Of a stretch of 64,000 nt of DNA, positions 49,841 to 63,960 are shown piece by piece. This DNA is from Glandiceps talaboti (lineage: Eukaryota; Hemichordata; Enteropneusta; Spengelidae). The translations under genes and the position numbers were made by a program. The stretch is taken from the NCBI RefSeq assembly GCF_964340395.1, contig NC_135559.1, positions 4,115,001 through 4,179,000 of the forward strand. The letters are read 5' to 3'. Each line of letters begins with the position of its first letter. Positions within the stretch are counted from its first letter, which is position 1. The notes beneath the pieces were generated by a model. It was not told the DNA's origin and ran no database searches. It was given only the letters and a program-made list of their open reading frames with translations.

Positions 49841-50376
49841 AGTGTTTTGTTCCAGATAGCACATAATTCAAATATAGAAGAGAAAAGTCCACTGCAATTA
49901 ACAAGTATATATAGTCAAAATAAACAACTCAGTTTAGTTTTGTGGCCATATATTTTTTATGTGCTTCTGCTCTGAAATGATGTACTTGTAGTATTTTACC
50001 ATATACAAGCCAAGCCATGTGTTTGAACAAAAAATAAGGAATTTATACGCTAGTTGTTCTATGCCATGACAGCACGTCTTAGTATTTGTAGAACAATTGT
50101 CCATTATTCTAAGTAGTTTTCATTAATGTTTTTCCTCTTCAAAAATGGAAAATTTTGTTAAATCTACAATTATTACTTCCTATTGTACAATTTTTAGGAG
50201 CTTTGTGGAACATAAATGTTGGTCACAACTTTAAAAAAAAAAGACCTTATTTTTCACACATTCAAGTTACAATATCAAATTTATTCAAATTAACTGGGAT
50301 GACATGTAAGCTAATACCACAGTCCAAGTTGGTTTTATAACAAATGGAGGACCACAAAGTTTCTCAGAATAGTTTG

Positions 50377-50480
50377 TTTGTTTGTTTGTATGTATGTATG
50401 TATGTATGTATGTATGTATGTATGTATGTATGTATGTATGTATGTATGTATGTATGTATGTATGTATGTATGTATGTATG
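50377..50480. repeat. (TTTG)n/(GTAT)n microsatellite
   Basis: A short TTTG run and then about 23 GTAT units. Confidence 0.95.
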
Positions 50481-51182
50481 ATTTATCAAAATCCCTCCCT
50501 GGAAATGTTTTCTGAAAACCCAGACACCTTATCTTTTTTCCTAACTACATTTTCATTCTATTTTGATATACAATCAGGGGTAGAACAGTGGCTATTCAAG
50601 GTCTATCATATCTCGTAGGCAGAGCCCCAAGCAGCATGAGCCTGGGTACCCAAGACTAGATCTATGATACACATCAGGTTAGGGCTAGGGGGTCAAACAG
50701 TTCCTATCTCTATCCTAACCTGAACCATGACCCTCTAGCTTTGATGCAAATATGCACCTTTAGTGCATCAGCCCACTGTTCTCCAATCTTGCCTACAATC
50801 ACACGGCAATATTTCACTCTCATTCCAGACTTGTAACTACCCACTATTTGGGTCTTTCACTATTATATACAGTATGGCATGTATACTAAAACTGTTCTCT
50901 CACATTACACAAGAAGACACATTTATGTGCATATCCCTTGTAATATGTCTACATACATACATTGCAAGAGAATTATACACCTATTAATTGTTTAACAATT
51001 GTTTTTTTCAAAATACATCAATTTTTTGTCCAAAACACAAGATTCATATAATCCTTACAACACTATTAATTCAACGGCTCAATTTTTCTTGTTTGAACTT
51101 TAGTGTTCATATTACTAATATAAATAATCCAACACATTGATACAGTTATACCATGGAAAGCATGATTCCAAAACCCAGAAAA

Positions 51183-51480
51183 AAAATGTTTGGTTCTGGT
51201 TACCAGACCCCCACCTAATTTTTAAAATCATGAAAATTGTGAAGTCTCCCCAGAAATAGTGGATGTAGAAACTGACATCAACTTCTTCCAGTCTGTAATG
51301 GCTGTACATCTGATGAGAAGAAACCAATAACACGGAAAACAATGGAAAACATAACTACCTGAACTAGACACTCAAATATGTGGAAAAAATAGATAAAAAA
51401 TAAATTTAAAAATCTACCTACCCCAACTATTGTAAACTTGAGTGTAATCAGAACCACACAATTTTTAGTTAGACCTTATC
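51183..51480. repeat. Dispersed repeat, second copy of the 15411 family
   Basis: Direct orientation; a block of about 35 bp (about 51363-51400) is inserted here relative to the copy at 15411. Confidence 0.6.
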
Positions 51481-51937
51481 AAATTAAAAACCATCAAGAC
51501 ACTATCATGATTAACTTCCGACTAAAAATTAGTATGTGTTCAATACAACAAGTTGATAGCAGTGAATCACTTGATTAACCAGCTCAGCTTTCTTGTTAGT
51601 CTGCCAGGCAGGGCTATATTGTTCACAATTGCATTGTATATACAAAAAAAGAAGAAAAGTTTTCCTATCTACTTTAATTTTTTACAGTGATTGTTTCAAT
51701 AAATTCAATGTCAAATTAAGAATTGTTAAAGGGGCATATACATGTTGTTGTATGTTGAAAGGTACATCATGTAGTACGTATTCTATTTGCTGAACCATAC
51801 TTTACAAAAAATTGTAAAACTCGTTAATGGTGGAACTGAAACCTGGAATTCTGGCATTATGTACACAGACTAGATGACAGAAACAGTATGTCCACTAAGA
51901 TATGGAGGGGATATCTTTTATGTCATCAACTCATTCT

Positions 51938-52023
51938 CACAAACCAGAGATGTTATTTCTTCCACGACACTGCAAAATAAAGTGTCTTGGACGGTGTTGT
52001 AAAAGAGCCTGTGGTATCACGAC
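51938..52023. mobile_element. MITE family with CGCAAACCA ends (copy 4)
   Basis: Left end CTCACAAACCAGAGATG, right end GAGCCTGTGGTATCACGACG; diverged from the other copies. Confidence 0.5.
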
Positions 52024-53328
52024 GATGCATCAGCTGGACTAGGATTGTCAGAAGATGATATTGTCAAAGTTATGCTTTGACATTTAAACCATACTAGAAT
52101 TGTTTAATCAAGGTTTCATGTTAGAATTTTCACCCAAATAAAAAAGTTTGTAAACTCAGTCTGTGTCACTTTAATTAAAGATTCATTACAACACTTTGAA
52201 GCCTTGCTTCATTGACGTACAGTAACTGTTATGCTGAAAGACAAACTGGAATGACATTATCGATGTATACTCCTACCAACAATCATTCTTACGGACTGCT
52301 CAGTTTCTTCAGCTGGGGGGGGGGGGGGGGAGATTAATGGGGAAGGGGTCACTCTGTTTTGAAATTGGCAGTAAGGGGTTATCCTGGTTTGCAAATTTTG
52401 GATGGGAATGAGGGTCATCATAGCTGTAAGCTATTTCCTGACTCCCCATTTACCCACTGTTATATTTATTTGAGGTAAATAAACTGAATAATAATAACAA
52501 GTTTTAGATATAAGTGATGGAAATCAGCCTGTTTTTGGTTTTACAGAGAGGGGGTCAGTGACTTTTTGTCGGCCTAATGGAAAAATCCACTGACATCTCC
52601 CCCCCCCCCACTCCATAAGAGAAACTGACCAGTCCCTTACACTGAAAGACAAAACAGAATAACTTAATCTATTTCTATATATTATAATATCTTTGGCAAT
52701 GGTTGATGCGATATAAGCATCTGTTCAATAAATGTACAAGTAAAGAAATATATAGGAAAGTGAAAAAAAAGTTGTAAATATTTACAAACAAATCACCACA
52801 TAGGAGTCCACTATCTCCGAGAATGTAGACAAAGATTCTTCCAAATAGTGTTTGGGTTTTTACAGACTTGGGAATACAAAACATCAGTCAGGTAGGTTTG
52901 GACTAAAATGTATGGTGAAAAGTCTGGCAAGTTTTAAGCTGTGATTTGTAAACGTATACATCAGCCTCCATTTGTCAATGAATAGATAAATATAACATAT
53001 TCAGTATTCAAACATCAATACTATAAAAGAATATCTAGTTTTTACATCGAACATTTCTTACTTTGTACTAAAATGTCTTTGTCTTTATTAACTTACCACT
53101 AGACACTACCGATTCATTATCTAAGGTGTACTAGCTGCAACTGGACTATTTATTTCACACTACTTTGTTAGATACATAATGACTTTTAAAATTCAAAATA
53201 TTTTACACCATGAGGTGTATTGAATCTGTCAGCTACCTGTACACATAATATGGTACAATAAATCCAGTCAAATTAATTTTTGGGTCCAAACCCTAAAATC
53301 GGTGGTTCCAACGACGATCATGATTTCA

Positions 53329-53672
53329 ACCTGCTACTACTTCTGGATACAATCAACCCCTAATTAACATGTACAATGTCCAATTATTTATATTTTAACA
53401 ATTTTCAGTGAATTTATTGTTCAATTGAAAACAAAATAATCAACCTGTTACTGTACTACTTCTGGATACAATCAACCCCTAATTAACATGTCCAATGTCC
53501 AATTATTGGTATTTTGACAATTTTCAGTGAATTTATTGTTCAATTGAAAACAAAATAATCAACCTGCTATTGTACTACTTCTGGATACAATCAACCCCTA
53601 ATTAACATGTCCAATGTCCAATTATTGGTATTTTAATAATTTTCAGTGATTGTTCGATTGAAAACAAACTAA
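53329..53672. repeat. Tandem triplication, about 116-bp unit
   Basis: Copies start at about 53329, 53442 and 53562 (CAACCTG.TA.T...TACTACTT, TGGATACAATCAACCCCTAA). High identity; non-coding. Confidence 0.85.
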
Positions 53673-54727
53673 TACCCCAGTTGCAGCAAGTACAGATTTA
53701 GTGACTTAAGCTGTACTGAAAACAATAACCACAAGTCTTGATACACAAGTTATCCAAGTATATACACATCCATTAAATTCATTAACTTAGACTGAACTTT
53801 TGCACAGATGAGCTTTCATCCAAGTATACATACACATGTTGAGAATATATTGTTCATGGTTCCAATACATATGTTATCAAAGTATATTGTATACACACGT
53901 TATCAAAGTTTAAAATATCTGTTTTCTAAAACATACGCAAGTGTGGAACAGAGGTGAGGCTGGTTTTATCGTTGCTGGTAATTCTTTATGTTTAGATAAC
54001 CTGGATAAGTGATTTTCACGAATTCAACATTGTACACTTGAGTTATAAAAATGAGCACATCTGGCTATGTATAGAAAACAAACAATCTTAGGGGGTTCTT
54101 TTTGTTCTCACAGCTGACTTCAGCATTGTTTCCTGAGGTGTGATGCTCCTCACATTGTTTGTTTCCCATAATGCCTTGCCCAAGTGTACAGCAGATCTCT
54201 CCTAAGCCTATTTTAATTCTATGTTCTACAGAGGTTGAGTGATAAAGGATTGGTGAAAATGACTGCTCCTAGCCATTTCAGCATAAAGACATGCTTTGAC
54301 ATAAATTAGTTTCACCATTACTCTCCTTTGATGCAAAGACAACAACTTGTGTTTCATTTATTTTAACTAAAAAGGACACTCCTGGCCAAATATCACACTA
54401 TCAAATAGCTAAAATAAATGTATTTTAGGTACGACTCTGTGTTTTCACTTCACTATTCCAGTTATACCTGATACGTCAGTAGATAGATTTTATCTCAATT
54501 CAAAACTGTCATTGTGGTTAAAACTTAGTAATCAAAATGACACTAAAAAAAGTTGTGCTATATAGCTCAAATAATGTAAATAACTAACTCTGAACATCAT
54601 TAAATATGATAAATAATATTGCATAGGAAGGAATACAAATTACAGTCAGTTTTATCAAACATATCCAAAACTTTGCATCATACACATATTTTTATCTTCC
54701 ATACTACTAAGATAAGGATGACCCTCC

Positions 54728-55276
54728 AGACATGCCAACTCAGTACACCATAGACCCTCCAGACATGTCAACTCAGTACACCATAGACCCTCCAGACATG
54801 TCAACTCAGTACACCATAGTCTATAGACCCTCCAGACATGTCAACTCAGTACACCATAGACCCTCCAGACATGTCAACTCAGTACACCATAGACCCTCCA
54901 GACATGTCAACTCAGTACACCATAGACCCTCCAGACATGTCAACTCAGTACACCATAGACCCTCCAGACATGTCAACTCAGTACACCATAGACCCTCCAG
55001 ACATGCCAACTTAGTACACCATAGACCCGCCAGACATGCCAACTCAGTACACCATAGACCCTCCAGACATGTCAACTCAGTACACCATAGTCTATAGACC
55101 TGCCAGACATGCCAACTCAGTACACCATAGACCCTCCAGACATGTCAACTCAGTACACCATAGTCTATAGACCTGCCAGACATGCCAACTCAGTACACCA
55201 TAGTCTATAGACCCGCCAGACATGCCAACTTAGTACACCATAGACCCTCCAGACATGTCAACTCAGTACACCATAG
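54728..55276. repeat. 33-bp minisatellite with 40-bp variants, about 16 copies
   Basis: The unit ACCCTCCAGACATGTCAACT + CAGTACACCATAG is repeated without spacers. Several units carry a duplicated CTATAG step (TAGTCTATAGACC), and C/T and TC/GC/TG variants distinguish blocks. Confidence 0.9.
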
Positions 55277-56914
55277 ACAGGGTCAAAACACTAGACAACC
55301 AATGTAACAACAACAACTTCACCAATATGTCAGGATATATCAGACATTAGGCACTGATATGAAGAAAGGTCTCCTTTATTTTGTAAAATGTGGTATGACA
55401 CTTTGGGTTTGGAGGTCTGCATGGGGCCTCTCTCTACAATTACAAATGGATGGAGCTGCCCCTCTCCACCTGTCCCTCCCATCTACAACCACCTCATTAC
55501 AGTACAGTATAACTTACACCCTATAAATACACACTAAAAATTTCTTTCACTGTTTCTACACAGAGTATATATCCTAATCTTCTAAATCAAAACTTCTGAT
55601 CAGATAAATACCAACTATTTTTCACTCCTATGATATAAAAGTTGGCAAGGTTTTAAATTGTAAAATATTTCATTTCAGGAAAATCTACTCATAAACAATA
55701 GTACAGTATTCACATTTAAAAAGTGAAATTTTAATGTTTGCATTCTCATTTTTGTTATTCTAAATGCCAAAGAAAGTAACAATATATATTAAAACTTCTT
55801 GGAAAAGCCTGCTTTGGTGAGAGTCAACCAGTCTGAATGATTTGGAAATAACAATTAATATCAAAAGAAAACTTTGAACCCTTGTTTTATCACAGTTTTC
55901 GCATTCACCAATAATTGATAATGTTTGCTTAGATGTGTGCATAGGGTCACCATCTTAACAATCAGTGACATAGTGATTTTTTTCTATTAAATCCTGTCAT
56001 AGAGGGCATTGATTTTTATTATTTCACCAGATTGAAGCTATATAGGGTTGGTTGGGTCATGAAAACAGAATTATTAAATTATCTCTGTAAAGTTGATTAC
56101 AATAATTATAGTATATGCTTAGAAACTATCACAATATACCACGTTGAAAATTAGCCATCACGTGTACCACTCATATTATAAATGTAGTCTAGAGTTTAAT
56201 TGTGTGGGAACTCTTCTCTTTATGTCTAGTGTAACCCTTACATTTTTACATTTAATGAATCATCGACCAGAAATCCAGAATAAATTCTTATTGGGTTTTT
56301 TAATTTACCTGTTGCGAGATGACATGAACAGTATCACCATGTTATTAGAACCAATAAGGAGAATGGAACAGTACCATGTAAATCATGAATATTAATGTGT
56401 GAAATTGTGTGAAACCTGAATTTAGGTTTAAAGACACAATCTCTAGGATTATGCTTGGCATCATGATTGGGGTGAGGCAATAACCAAAATGTCCATGCGA
56501 CTTGACTCTCAGCAATTATCAATGTGATCAGCTATCATTTTAAGCCAGTGTTTATGAGCAAATAAAGTTAATTAACCAACCCTATACTCCAATGTTTCCG
56601 TTTTTAAAATACAAACTCAGTCTATGACCAGCTGGTGGGGCTTGGTTGGATCTCATTATGACTCAGCCAGCTGAGGTACCTAACATGCATCGACCTCCCT
56701 GCTAGCCAAATGCCATATTTGCAGACCAACTCAATGACCAACAGTTAATGACACAACCAGCTAGTGGGACACAGATGGATCTCCCTGCTGGCCAATCACC
56801 TTGACTAAAAATCAACTCTATGATCAACAGTTAAAGGGAATGCCACTTAAAAAATAAAGGCATTTTTGTAAACTTTGGGTTCTGGAGATTTGTTTTCTTG
56901 AGCAGTGAGTGTAA
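55277..56914. other. Intergenic, nothing recognised
   Basis: AT-rich sequence between two minisatellites; only short chance ORFs. Confidence 0.5.
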
Positions 56915-57655
56915 GGAATGGCAAACACAGTAATCACTTGAATGCTGATATCCATGTACACTGTTCGAGAGTGTATGTAGGGGATGGCAAACACAGTAAT
57001 CACTTGAATGCTGATATCCATGTACACTGTTCTAGAGTGTATGTAGGGGATGGCAAACACAGTAATCACTTGAATGCTGATATCCATGTACACTGTTCGA
57101 GAGTGTATGTAGGGGATGGCAAACACAGTAATCACTTGAATGCTGATATCCATGTACACTGTTCGAGAGTGTATGTAGGGGATGGCAAACACAGTAATCA
57201 CTTGAATGCTGATATCCATGTACACTGTTCGAGAGTGTATGTAGGGGATGGCAAACACAGTAATCACTTGAATGCTGATATCCATGTACACTGTTCTAGA
57301 GTGTATGTAGGGGATGGCAAACACAGTAATCACTTGAATGCTGATATCCATGTACACTGTTCTAGAGTGTATGTAGGGGATGGCAAACACAGTAATCACT
57401 TGAATGCTGATATCCATGTACACTGTTCTAGAGTGTATGTAGGGGATGGCAAACACAGTAATCACTTGAATGCTGATATCCATGTACACTGTTCTAGAGT
57501 GTATGTAGGGGATGGCAAACACAGTAATCACTTGAATGCTGATATCCATGTACACTGTTCGAGAGTGTATGTAGGGGATGGCACACACAGTAATCACTTG
57601 AATGTTGACATCCATACACACTGTTCTAGAGTGTATGTAGACATTGGCAAACATA
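56915..57655. repeat. 66-bp minisatellite, 11 copies, open on both strands
   Basis: The unit is GGCAAACACAGTAATCACTT ... GTGTATGTAGGGGAT. Copies are nearly identical except TTCGAG/TTCTAG, ordered G T G G G T T T T G T along the plus strand, and a diverged last copy. The unit is 22 codons, so ORFs of 254 aa (plus) and 303 aa (minus) exist. Lies downstream of TMEM255. Confidence 0.9.
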
Positions 57656-58507
57656 TCAGCCTCTACTGAATATGAATTAATAAAATATTGAATTCCATCG
57701 TCTGTACAAACATAGAAAAAACTGGAAGACCCCATTCATAAAACTTGACCATATAAAACCTTCAAATAAGAATATTGATATCAATGTAGTATGAATACTC
57801 TCAATATTCTATGTTTTCCGAAAGTAACAGAAAGACGAGAAATCTCTTGAAGGTATTAGTTACAAAAAAATAGGGGATGATAGTTACAAAAACAATCTTG
57901 TGCCCACGCAAAAAATGTAAATAAAACCAATAACTATTTTTAAAACATATATATTACATGTCTATAAAAGGCAATTTAAGCTGCATTGTATAAATAGGAA
58001 ATCTAAAAAAAAAGGAAAACATCACCTGACCAACTGGTTTGAGAGTTGCTTAGTTTACCATACAGTGTAGCCTAGATTTTAGGCTTGAACTTGAGTTAGG
58101 CTAGTAGAAAGAAATCTTGCTAGAAAAATGTTTTTGATATTGGCAAGAAAACAAGTGTAAATTTTTAATTTTCCCCAGTCAGATGATGTTAATGGTATCA
58201 TCACATGATTAGAATAAACTCAGATGGTGTAGCTGTGGAATGTAACCAATGATCACATGAATAGATGTATGTAAATCGGCCAATCACAAAGGGATAGATT
58301 TCATGATCAAATTAAACATATGTAAGTGGGGCTGAGCCGTTACTATTTGAAATTATAATTAATTTTACGTTTGAATACAAACTGTTAGCACTATTCTCAG
58401 CAAAAGATTGCGGGTAACAGCCCAAATGAACTACAAGTCTAGAGTCAGGGCTTCATCTGCGGCACAGCTGCACCAAGAAATTGATATTTAGAATATTGAG
58501 ATTTGTC

Positions 58508-61500
58508 TCAAAGTGAATAGGGTGGTGGTCTTTCTCCTCCATACGGCATCTGATTTGATGGTGGTGCCGATGGTTGTGCATATGCTGCAGCACGAGGTGC
58601 TGGCATTCCATGTGGTGGTGGCGCCTGCATATATGGAGGATTGGGTTGATATTGTGGGGGTGGTGTTATGGCAGTAGCTGCTGGGGAAAACCCTACATAT
58701 TGAGGATGAGCTGTGTTGTAGATAACAACTGGTGCTGGAGCTGGAACCGGAACAGCAACTTGATTTTGAGTGATTACAGTTGTTGCAATACCGCCTGTGT
58801 GACCAACCTGTGAAAGATGAAAATAGAACTAGTATTACCTATCATGGAATGTGAAACATGACACAAAACTGACACTCATAAAACATTGGACTTTTGGGAT
58901 AAATATTCATAAGGTTGACAAATTTTATGACCAACTTTCATAATGTCGGTAATAGTAGTATCGTATAAAGACATCCTCAGAACATTTTAGGAAAAGGTTT
59001 TACTCTCTGCAATTTGATTTTTAAATGAGTCCTGATTTTTAATTTAAGCTGTTGTTATTGATCCGACCATTTGTCCTTTTTTTTTATCTTTTACATTTTT
59101 TAGGAGCACTCTTGAATAGTCATATTCCAATGTTCTTATAGATATGACAATAAAGTATCTGAATCTGAATCCATATATTTGACATCTCAAAAAATGGCAT
59201 TTTCTCTACCTGAAATATAAATTGACTACTCAGGTAAAACACAGAGACTATAACAATTGTATTTACTTTACGGTGAAAAATTGACCAAATAAACTTAGTA
59301 AAATACATGATTATGAATTTGGCTACAATTGCAATGTTTTATGAATTATCACATGACAGGAAAAAACCAACTAATTTCATGTAACAAATTGTGGTCATTG
59401 AAACCAATTAGTATACTAAAGGTGTAGTATGTAATGATAACAGCTGTGTTTCAAAATTACTGTAAACCTGGAAACTTTACTTTCACATATTTCACTTGAA
59501 AAAAAATGTGAAAATAAGTAGTGACTAAAATGCCTTCTTGTACATGAACACAGTGTACTAGTCTGGTAATCAGTAAAATAAGTAGTGACTAAAATGCCTT
59601 CTTTATAATATGCATAACCACATGGCTTAGAAATTTGTAAACTTTAGTTTTTGTGAATTATTGAAGACTGTAAAAATTGTAAAGTTTTCTAGCGGTGAAA
59701 ATATCTAGCTTTACAGTATTTGATAGATCTCAGTAGAGCCAATAGCCAATAGTTGATTTTCCGGTTCCAAGATGCATTTCACGCGAGGACGGCTTTTATG
59801 GTGTTACAGTTAGTCTTCTTTTGTCTTTATTACATTTGAAATAACATTTGACATGTTGACCTCTTTGATTATGAGTGATTTTATATAACAAAGACTGAAT
59901 GCCATCAATGACAGAGAAGGATTTTACAGGTGAACCCAGGGTACGGTCAGGTGACAGTCATCCCCCTGAGTAGCACGTGCAAACCCCTCAGTGCATACAC
60001 AATACATGGCGTTGTATGGATAGATGTGCAATGCATTTTGGAACCCGCAACAGGTCTATTGTATTTGTTGCCAATAGAAGGAAACCAATCATTATGCTAA
60101 AGATGTATTCTGTTGATTAATATGAAAATGCTTTAAACCAGTTTGATAGAGCAAGTTATATTATGCATTTGTTGACAATAGAATACTATTATTAGCAAGA
60201 GTACATCAAAGAACACATAACTATGGTAAAGAAATTACATATTAGCATTAGTTAGCATGGTACATGGTACATCTTACTGTCATGATGTTTCTGATCATTG
60301 CATCTGTAGGAAACTGTTTGCATAGGTTTGAAATATTAGTATGCTTTGCACAACCCTACACATTCCAAGTATACTGGAAACTGGCGGTGAAGGGGTTAAG
60401 TCAGCAACTATTCCACTATGACCATTGCAAGGAAAATTTCACAATATAAACAACAATTTCGTGCTTCAACTAAGAATTTATGCAATGACAATATAATGAT
60501 ATTAAATATACAACAAATTTTCAGTGATCTACAGGCATAGGCATACACCTTTAGAAAGGTTAAGTGTAAGTGTGTCTGAAGAAGAGTTCACAACGTGAAC
60601 ATGGTCTTACTTCAACAAAGAATTTATCAGATATATGCAATGAAACTACAATTATATTAACTGTGTAGCATATCTACAGACATAAGTCATATCCAAGCTT
60701 TTGCCTCTAGCAAGAGGCCAAGTGTGTCTGAGGAAGAAATCAAAAAGTTTATGTATACAAGCATTTGTATTTTTAATTTTACTTAAAAGAAATGAGTGGA
60801 GATGAATCTATTAACAGTTTAATTAATTTACAATAAATAGTCTTCATTATAGCTGTTGGTGTTAAAGGCTATTACATGAAATTTGAAGTGACAGGGTTAG
60901 TAAGCTGTAAAATGAAATGTTATCAGTAGGGGTTAATCGCATGTTATGATTATGCCTGCCCAGCTAATTGATTTCCAGTTTGCTGGAAGAAAAACTTACA
61001 ATTTGCTGTTGGGCTACGACAACTGGTTCAATCTGAAAAGAAACAGCATCAATGGTCTTAAGGTGTTAAAATAGAAATATTCACTCAGCATGCATTAAAA
61101 ATATTACAGTGTGTGTTTTCAGTACAGGATTTTATCTACCCTCCACATGTCGAGCAGGTATTTTTACATCAATTGCCCATATTGGGGCAGTAATATTATA
61201 TTATTATTTCATTACCCTGGTAAGATTTACAATTCTAAGGTTCATGAAATACTGTTCTAGTAAGTTATTCAACCAATCAGCTTCTACGCATAGTATCCAT
61301 ACAAATACTGAAATAGATACTGAATTCACAGGCTGAGTGGTGAGACTGCTTGTCTGGTCGACCATACAGCCTACTACAGAGGCTAGTTGAATAGGGTAGA
61401 AAGTCTATGATGAAATAAGTTTAGTATTACTTGTATTGTATTACCCTATAGGTTGAAAATGATTTGCTTTGACGCTAAGATTGTTTAATTTGACTCACCG

Positions 61501-63594
61501 TTGATTTGAAAGCACAGACAAGAGCTGCACAGACTACACCAACAAAGAAGGAAATCACATTGCAGGCTACAGACGACCATAATAAATTATTATATGTGTG
61601 TTCAATTTCCCAGCATCCTTTGACTCCTTCATACTTGTAAGGTTGGGCTGAAAGACTGTTGAAGTAAGAAGATTTGAATCACCCTGTCAGTAGGATATTA
61701 GATTAGATTAGATTAGATTAGATTAGATTAGATTAGATTAGATTAGATAAGATATACGTTATTGTCCATAAAAACATGGAAATCTGTCTTGGCACCGGGC
61801 AAACATCAAATGTAATAAAAGACAAGACACGCATACAAACACAAATCACCAATGTAAAACAAAAGGTATACAGCCAATCTTTACAAATAAAAATGTACAT
61901 AAAATAAAGAAGAACAAAGGCAAGGTTGATATTATCTTTATTTTACCCCTACCCAAACAATGCTGAAGGTACTATTTCAACAGGTGTTTTAGCTCCAAAC
62001 TTTGTTTATTTCCCACAATGCCTCGCTCCAGTGTACAGTTAGCAGGCCTCTTCTAAGCCAGGTTTGCTAAAATTTTTTTTAGAAATCTTGAGTAGTGAGG
62101 TTGTGCAATGCAGGGTTTGTCAAAATGACTTTTATGGGTCTCTTAAGCATAAAGAAATACAGATAAAACCAGCCTTGCATGTATTTCCCTTTAATAAATG
62201 GATTCATCGATCATGTGTTTTATACAGTCAGACAAACAGATAAAAGCACCTAGTCAACGTATGTCATAGGCACTCAGTGTTGTTTTCGTATCAGTTATCT
62301 TGTTGTCTTTACCTAATAAGTTTTTTGCGTGAAGTCTTTCCTTAGCTCATTTCATTCAAGCAAACACACCAGTATTTTTTCATTTATACCTCAGCAATTG
62401 TATCGTGGCAGACATTTGGTGAACTTACCTAAAACTTAGAGTTTCACAATTTCTTTCTGCATATAAATAACAACAATAGCATGTCTTAGCTGGCACTTTC
62501 AATGAACACGTTTCAGTACCAAATAGATCTAGGAAACCACCAGATGATCCTTCAGGACAGTTCACATTACCACCAGATTTTTTATATACACACTGACTAA
62601 AGTCTGTCCTCTGTCAAAATAGGAAAGTTTAATGAGTTACACAGTAATGGTAATACACATAGTATATGTCCAAGTTTATATACACACCAAATGTGTGGAA
62701 GCATAGTCCTCCCTAAAAAAATGTTTGGTTAATTCTACGTATATTTGAAATTACTCTAGTTCCAATACAATACGAGTTATGATTACTACGATCATCTCCA
62801 TTCACTACATGATCTAGTCAAGTTGAATATTTTACCGTTAATCTGGCTAAACCCCATGCAGGGCAAAGGGTAAACAGCGCATGTCATTAGTAATCCATCA
62901 CAAATTGACAGGTAGTTGTAATTGGTTTACTTCCTTCAGACAATTGCTCATTAATATTCAATTAGTACATGTACAGCTGTTTTGACTAAAATCATGTGTG
63001 GACACGATGACATCATCATGTTTATATGAACACTGTAGGGGTAGCACAGAATTCTGTGCTGGAGTGGGGTAGCACAAATTTCTGTGCTGGAGTAACAACT
63101 TTGACTAGACGTAGTGAGTGGAGATGATCATAGTAATTATAACTCATATCGTATAGTAACTAGACTAATTTGAAATCACAATGTAAAGTATGAAATTATA
63201 TGCATGATATTTCATAATGCAAAAGTTAACATTTTGATTGTTTGAATCTTTTTAATGTACAAGTACAGAACTTTCTGCTATTTCGTTACATTTATATACC
63301 TTTCAATATGAAGTGCCATCTTAGATTTTGAAAACTATTCTATATGTAAATAACTGAATAAATTATACGAAAACTCTGATTGGATAATCAACATCGCAAG
63401 ACAAAATCTTAACAACTGTGATTGGTCCATATTCTACTTACAGCAACCAATCCTGCTCCTACACCATCAACTATTGCACCAATGAATGCCATGGCGATAC
63501 CAAAACAAATGAAGACTACTCCTGCTACCATCCATGATTTTCCAGCTCCTTTGAGATAGACACCAGCCATACACAAGGCAGCTCCTATAATAAA
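58508..63594 (-). CDS. TMEM255: TMEM255-like four-transmembrane protein, five 3' exons (5' end outside window)
   Basis: Exons in transcript order: 63594-63442, 62610-62429, 61655-61499, 61032-61000, 58807-58508. All phases join (825 nt, 274 codons plus stop). The first exon carries a TM helix around WMVAGVVFICFGIAMAFIGA followed by IVDGV, matching the AIVDGVFAA segment of vertebrate TMEM255A/B. The second is a cysteine-rich loop ending KTCYCCYLY, like the CFCCDLY motif. The third has GVKGCWEIEH then LLWSSVACNVISFFVGVV, the last TM, ending AAL..AFKS. The fourth is an 11-codon exon (IEPVVVAQQQI). The last is a proline-rich cytosolic tail ending GGERPPPYSL, with a PPxY motif that can bind WW domains and is also present at the C-terminus of the vertebrate proteins. 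The acceptor at 61656 was chosen because the AG eight bases later breaks frame. Molecular role is unknown in the family. Confidence 0.85.
59060..59172 (+). mobile_element. LINE 3' end (L2/CR1-like)
   Basis: ATAGATATGACAATAAAGTA followed by TCTGAATCTGAATCC is a typical L2/CR1-like 3' terminus with a short tail repeat. The preceding Poly-T-rich 3' UTR is short and no RT was seen. Confidence 0.45.
61688..61747. repeat. (GATTA)n pentanucleotide repeat
   Basis: About 11 units, immediately upstream (transcript sense) of TMEM255 exon 61655-61499. Confidence 0.95.
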
Positions 63595-63699
63595 CTACAA
63601 GTGATAGAGTGACAGTGTTAGCTGGTGGGACTACTTACCCTCATATCTCAATATTTCAAATTAGAGCTACTTGTTTACCTTATAGAGTCATGATGTTTA

Positions 63700-63960
63700 T
63701 AGAGTCATGATAGTCAAATGGTTAGAGTGGCAAGCTCAGAATCTAAAAGTTACTGGTTTGAGCCTCACACCTGCCATTTGTTTCTGAATAATTAAAGTCC
63801 TTGGGCAAAATCTGAAGCACCCTTGTGCCCAAGTCAACCCAGCTGTATAGATGGGGAACTGGTAGGATAGAGGTTAGTATGTGAAGGGTGGTATCCTATG
63901 TGCTTACAGGTGCTACAATAGATTGTATACTCTCAAGGGAATTTATGACTGTTCCCATTA
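63700..63960 (+). mobile_element. tRNA-derived SINE-like copy, different family
   Basis: Box-A-like TAGTCAAATGGTTAGAGTGG and box-B-like GGTTTGAGCCTC are followed by the common SINE body words CCCAAGTCAACCCAGCTGTA and GATGGGGAACTGG. Lies in the intron of the TMEM255 gene. Confidence 0.5.

Larger units (their letters stand above)
49841..54727. other. Intergenic, no gene recognised
   Basis: Contains the GTAT microsatellite, repeats at 51183-51480 and 51938-52023, a G14 run (52317-52330) and a C10 run (52601-52610), and the 116-bp triplication. A minus ORF at 52675-52884 looks exon-like in composition, but I cannot assign it. Confidence 0.5.

Noticed and set aside
51311-51325. Second hammerhead-like core CTGATGAGAAGAAACC
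   Set aside because: No stem II can form between the core pieces, and the sister copy at 15557 has GGATGA.
54728-55276. CRISPR-like regular repeats of 33 bp
   Set aside because: Units abut with no unique spacers, and the genome is an intron-bearing eukaryote.
56824-57735. 303-codon minus ORF as a membrane protein
   Set aside because: It is the 66-bp minisatellite read through; the opposite strand is equally open.
61688-61747. Interstitial telomere
   Set aside because: The unit is GATTA (5 bp), not TTAGGG, and there are only about 11 units within an intron.
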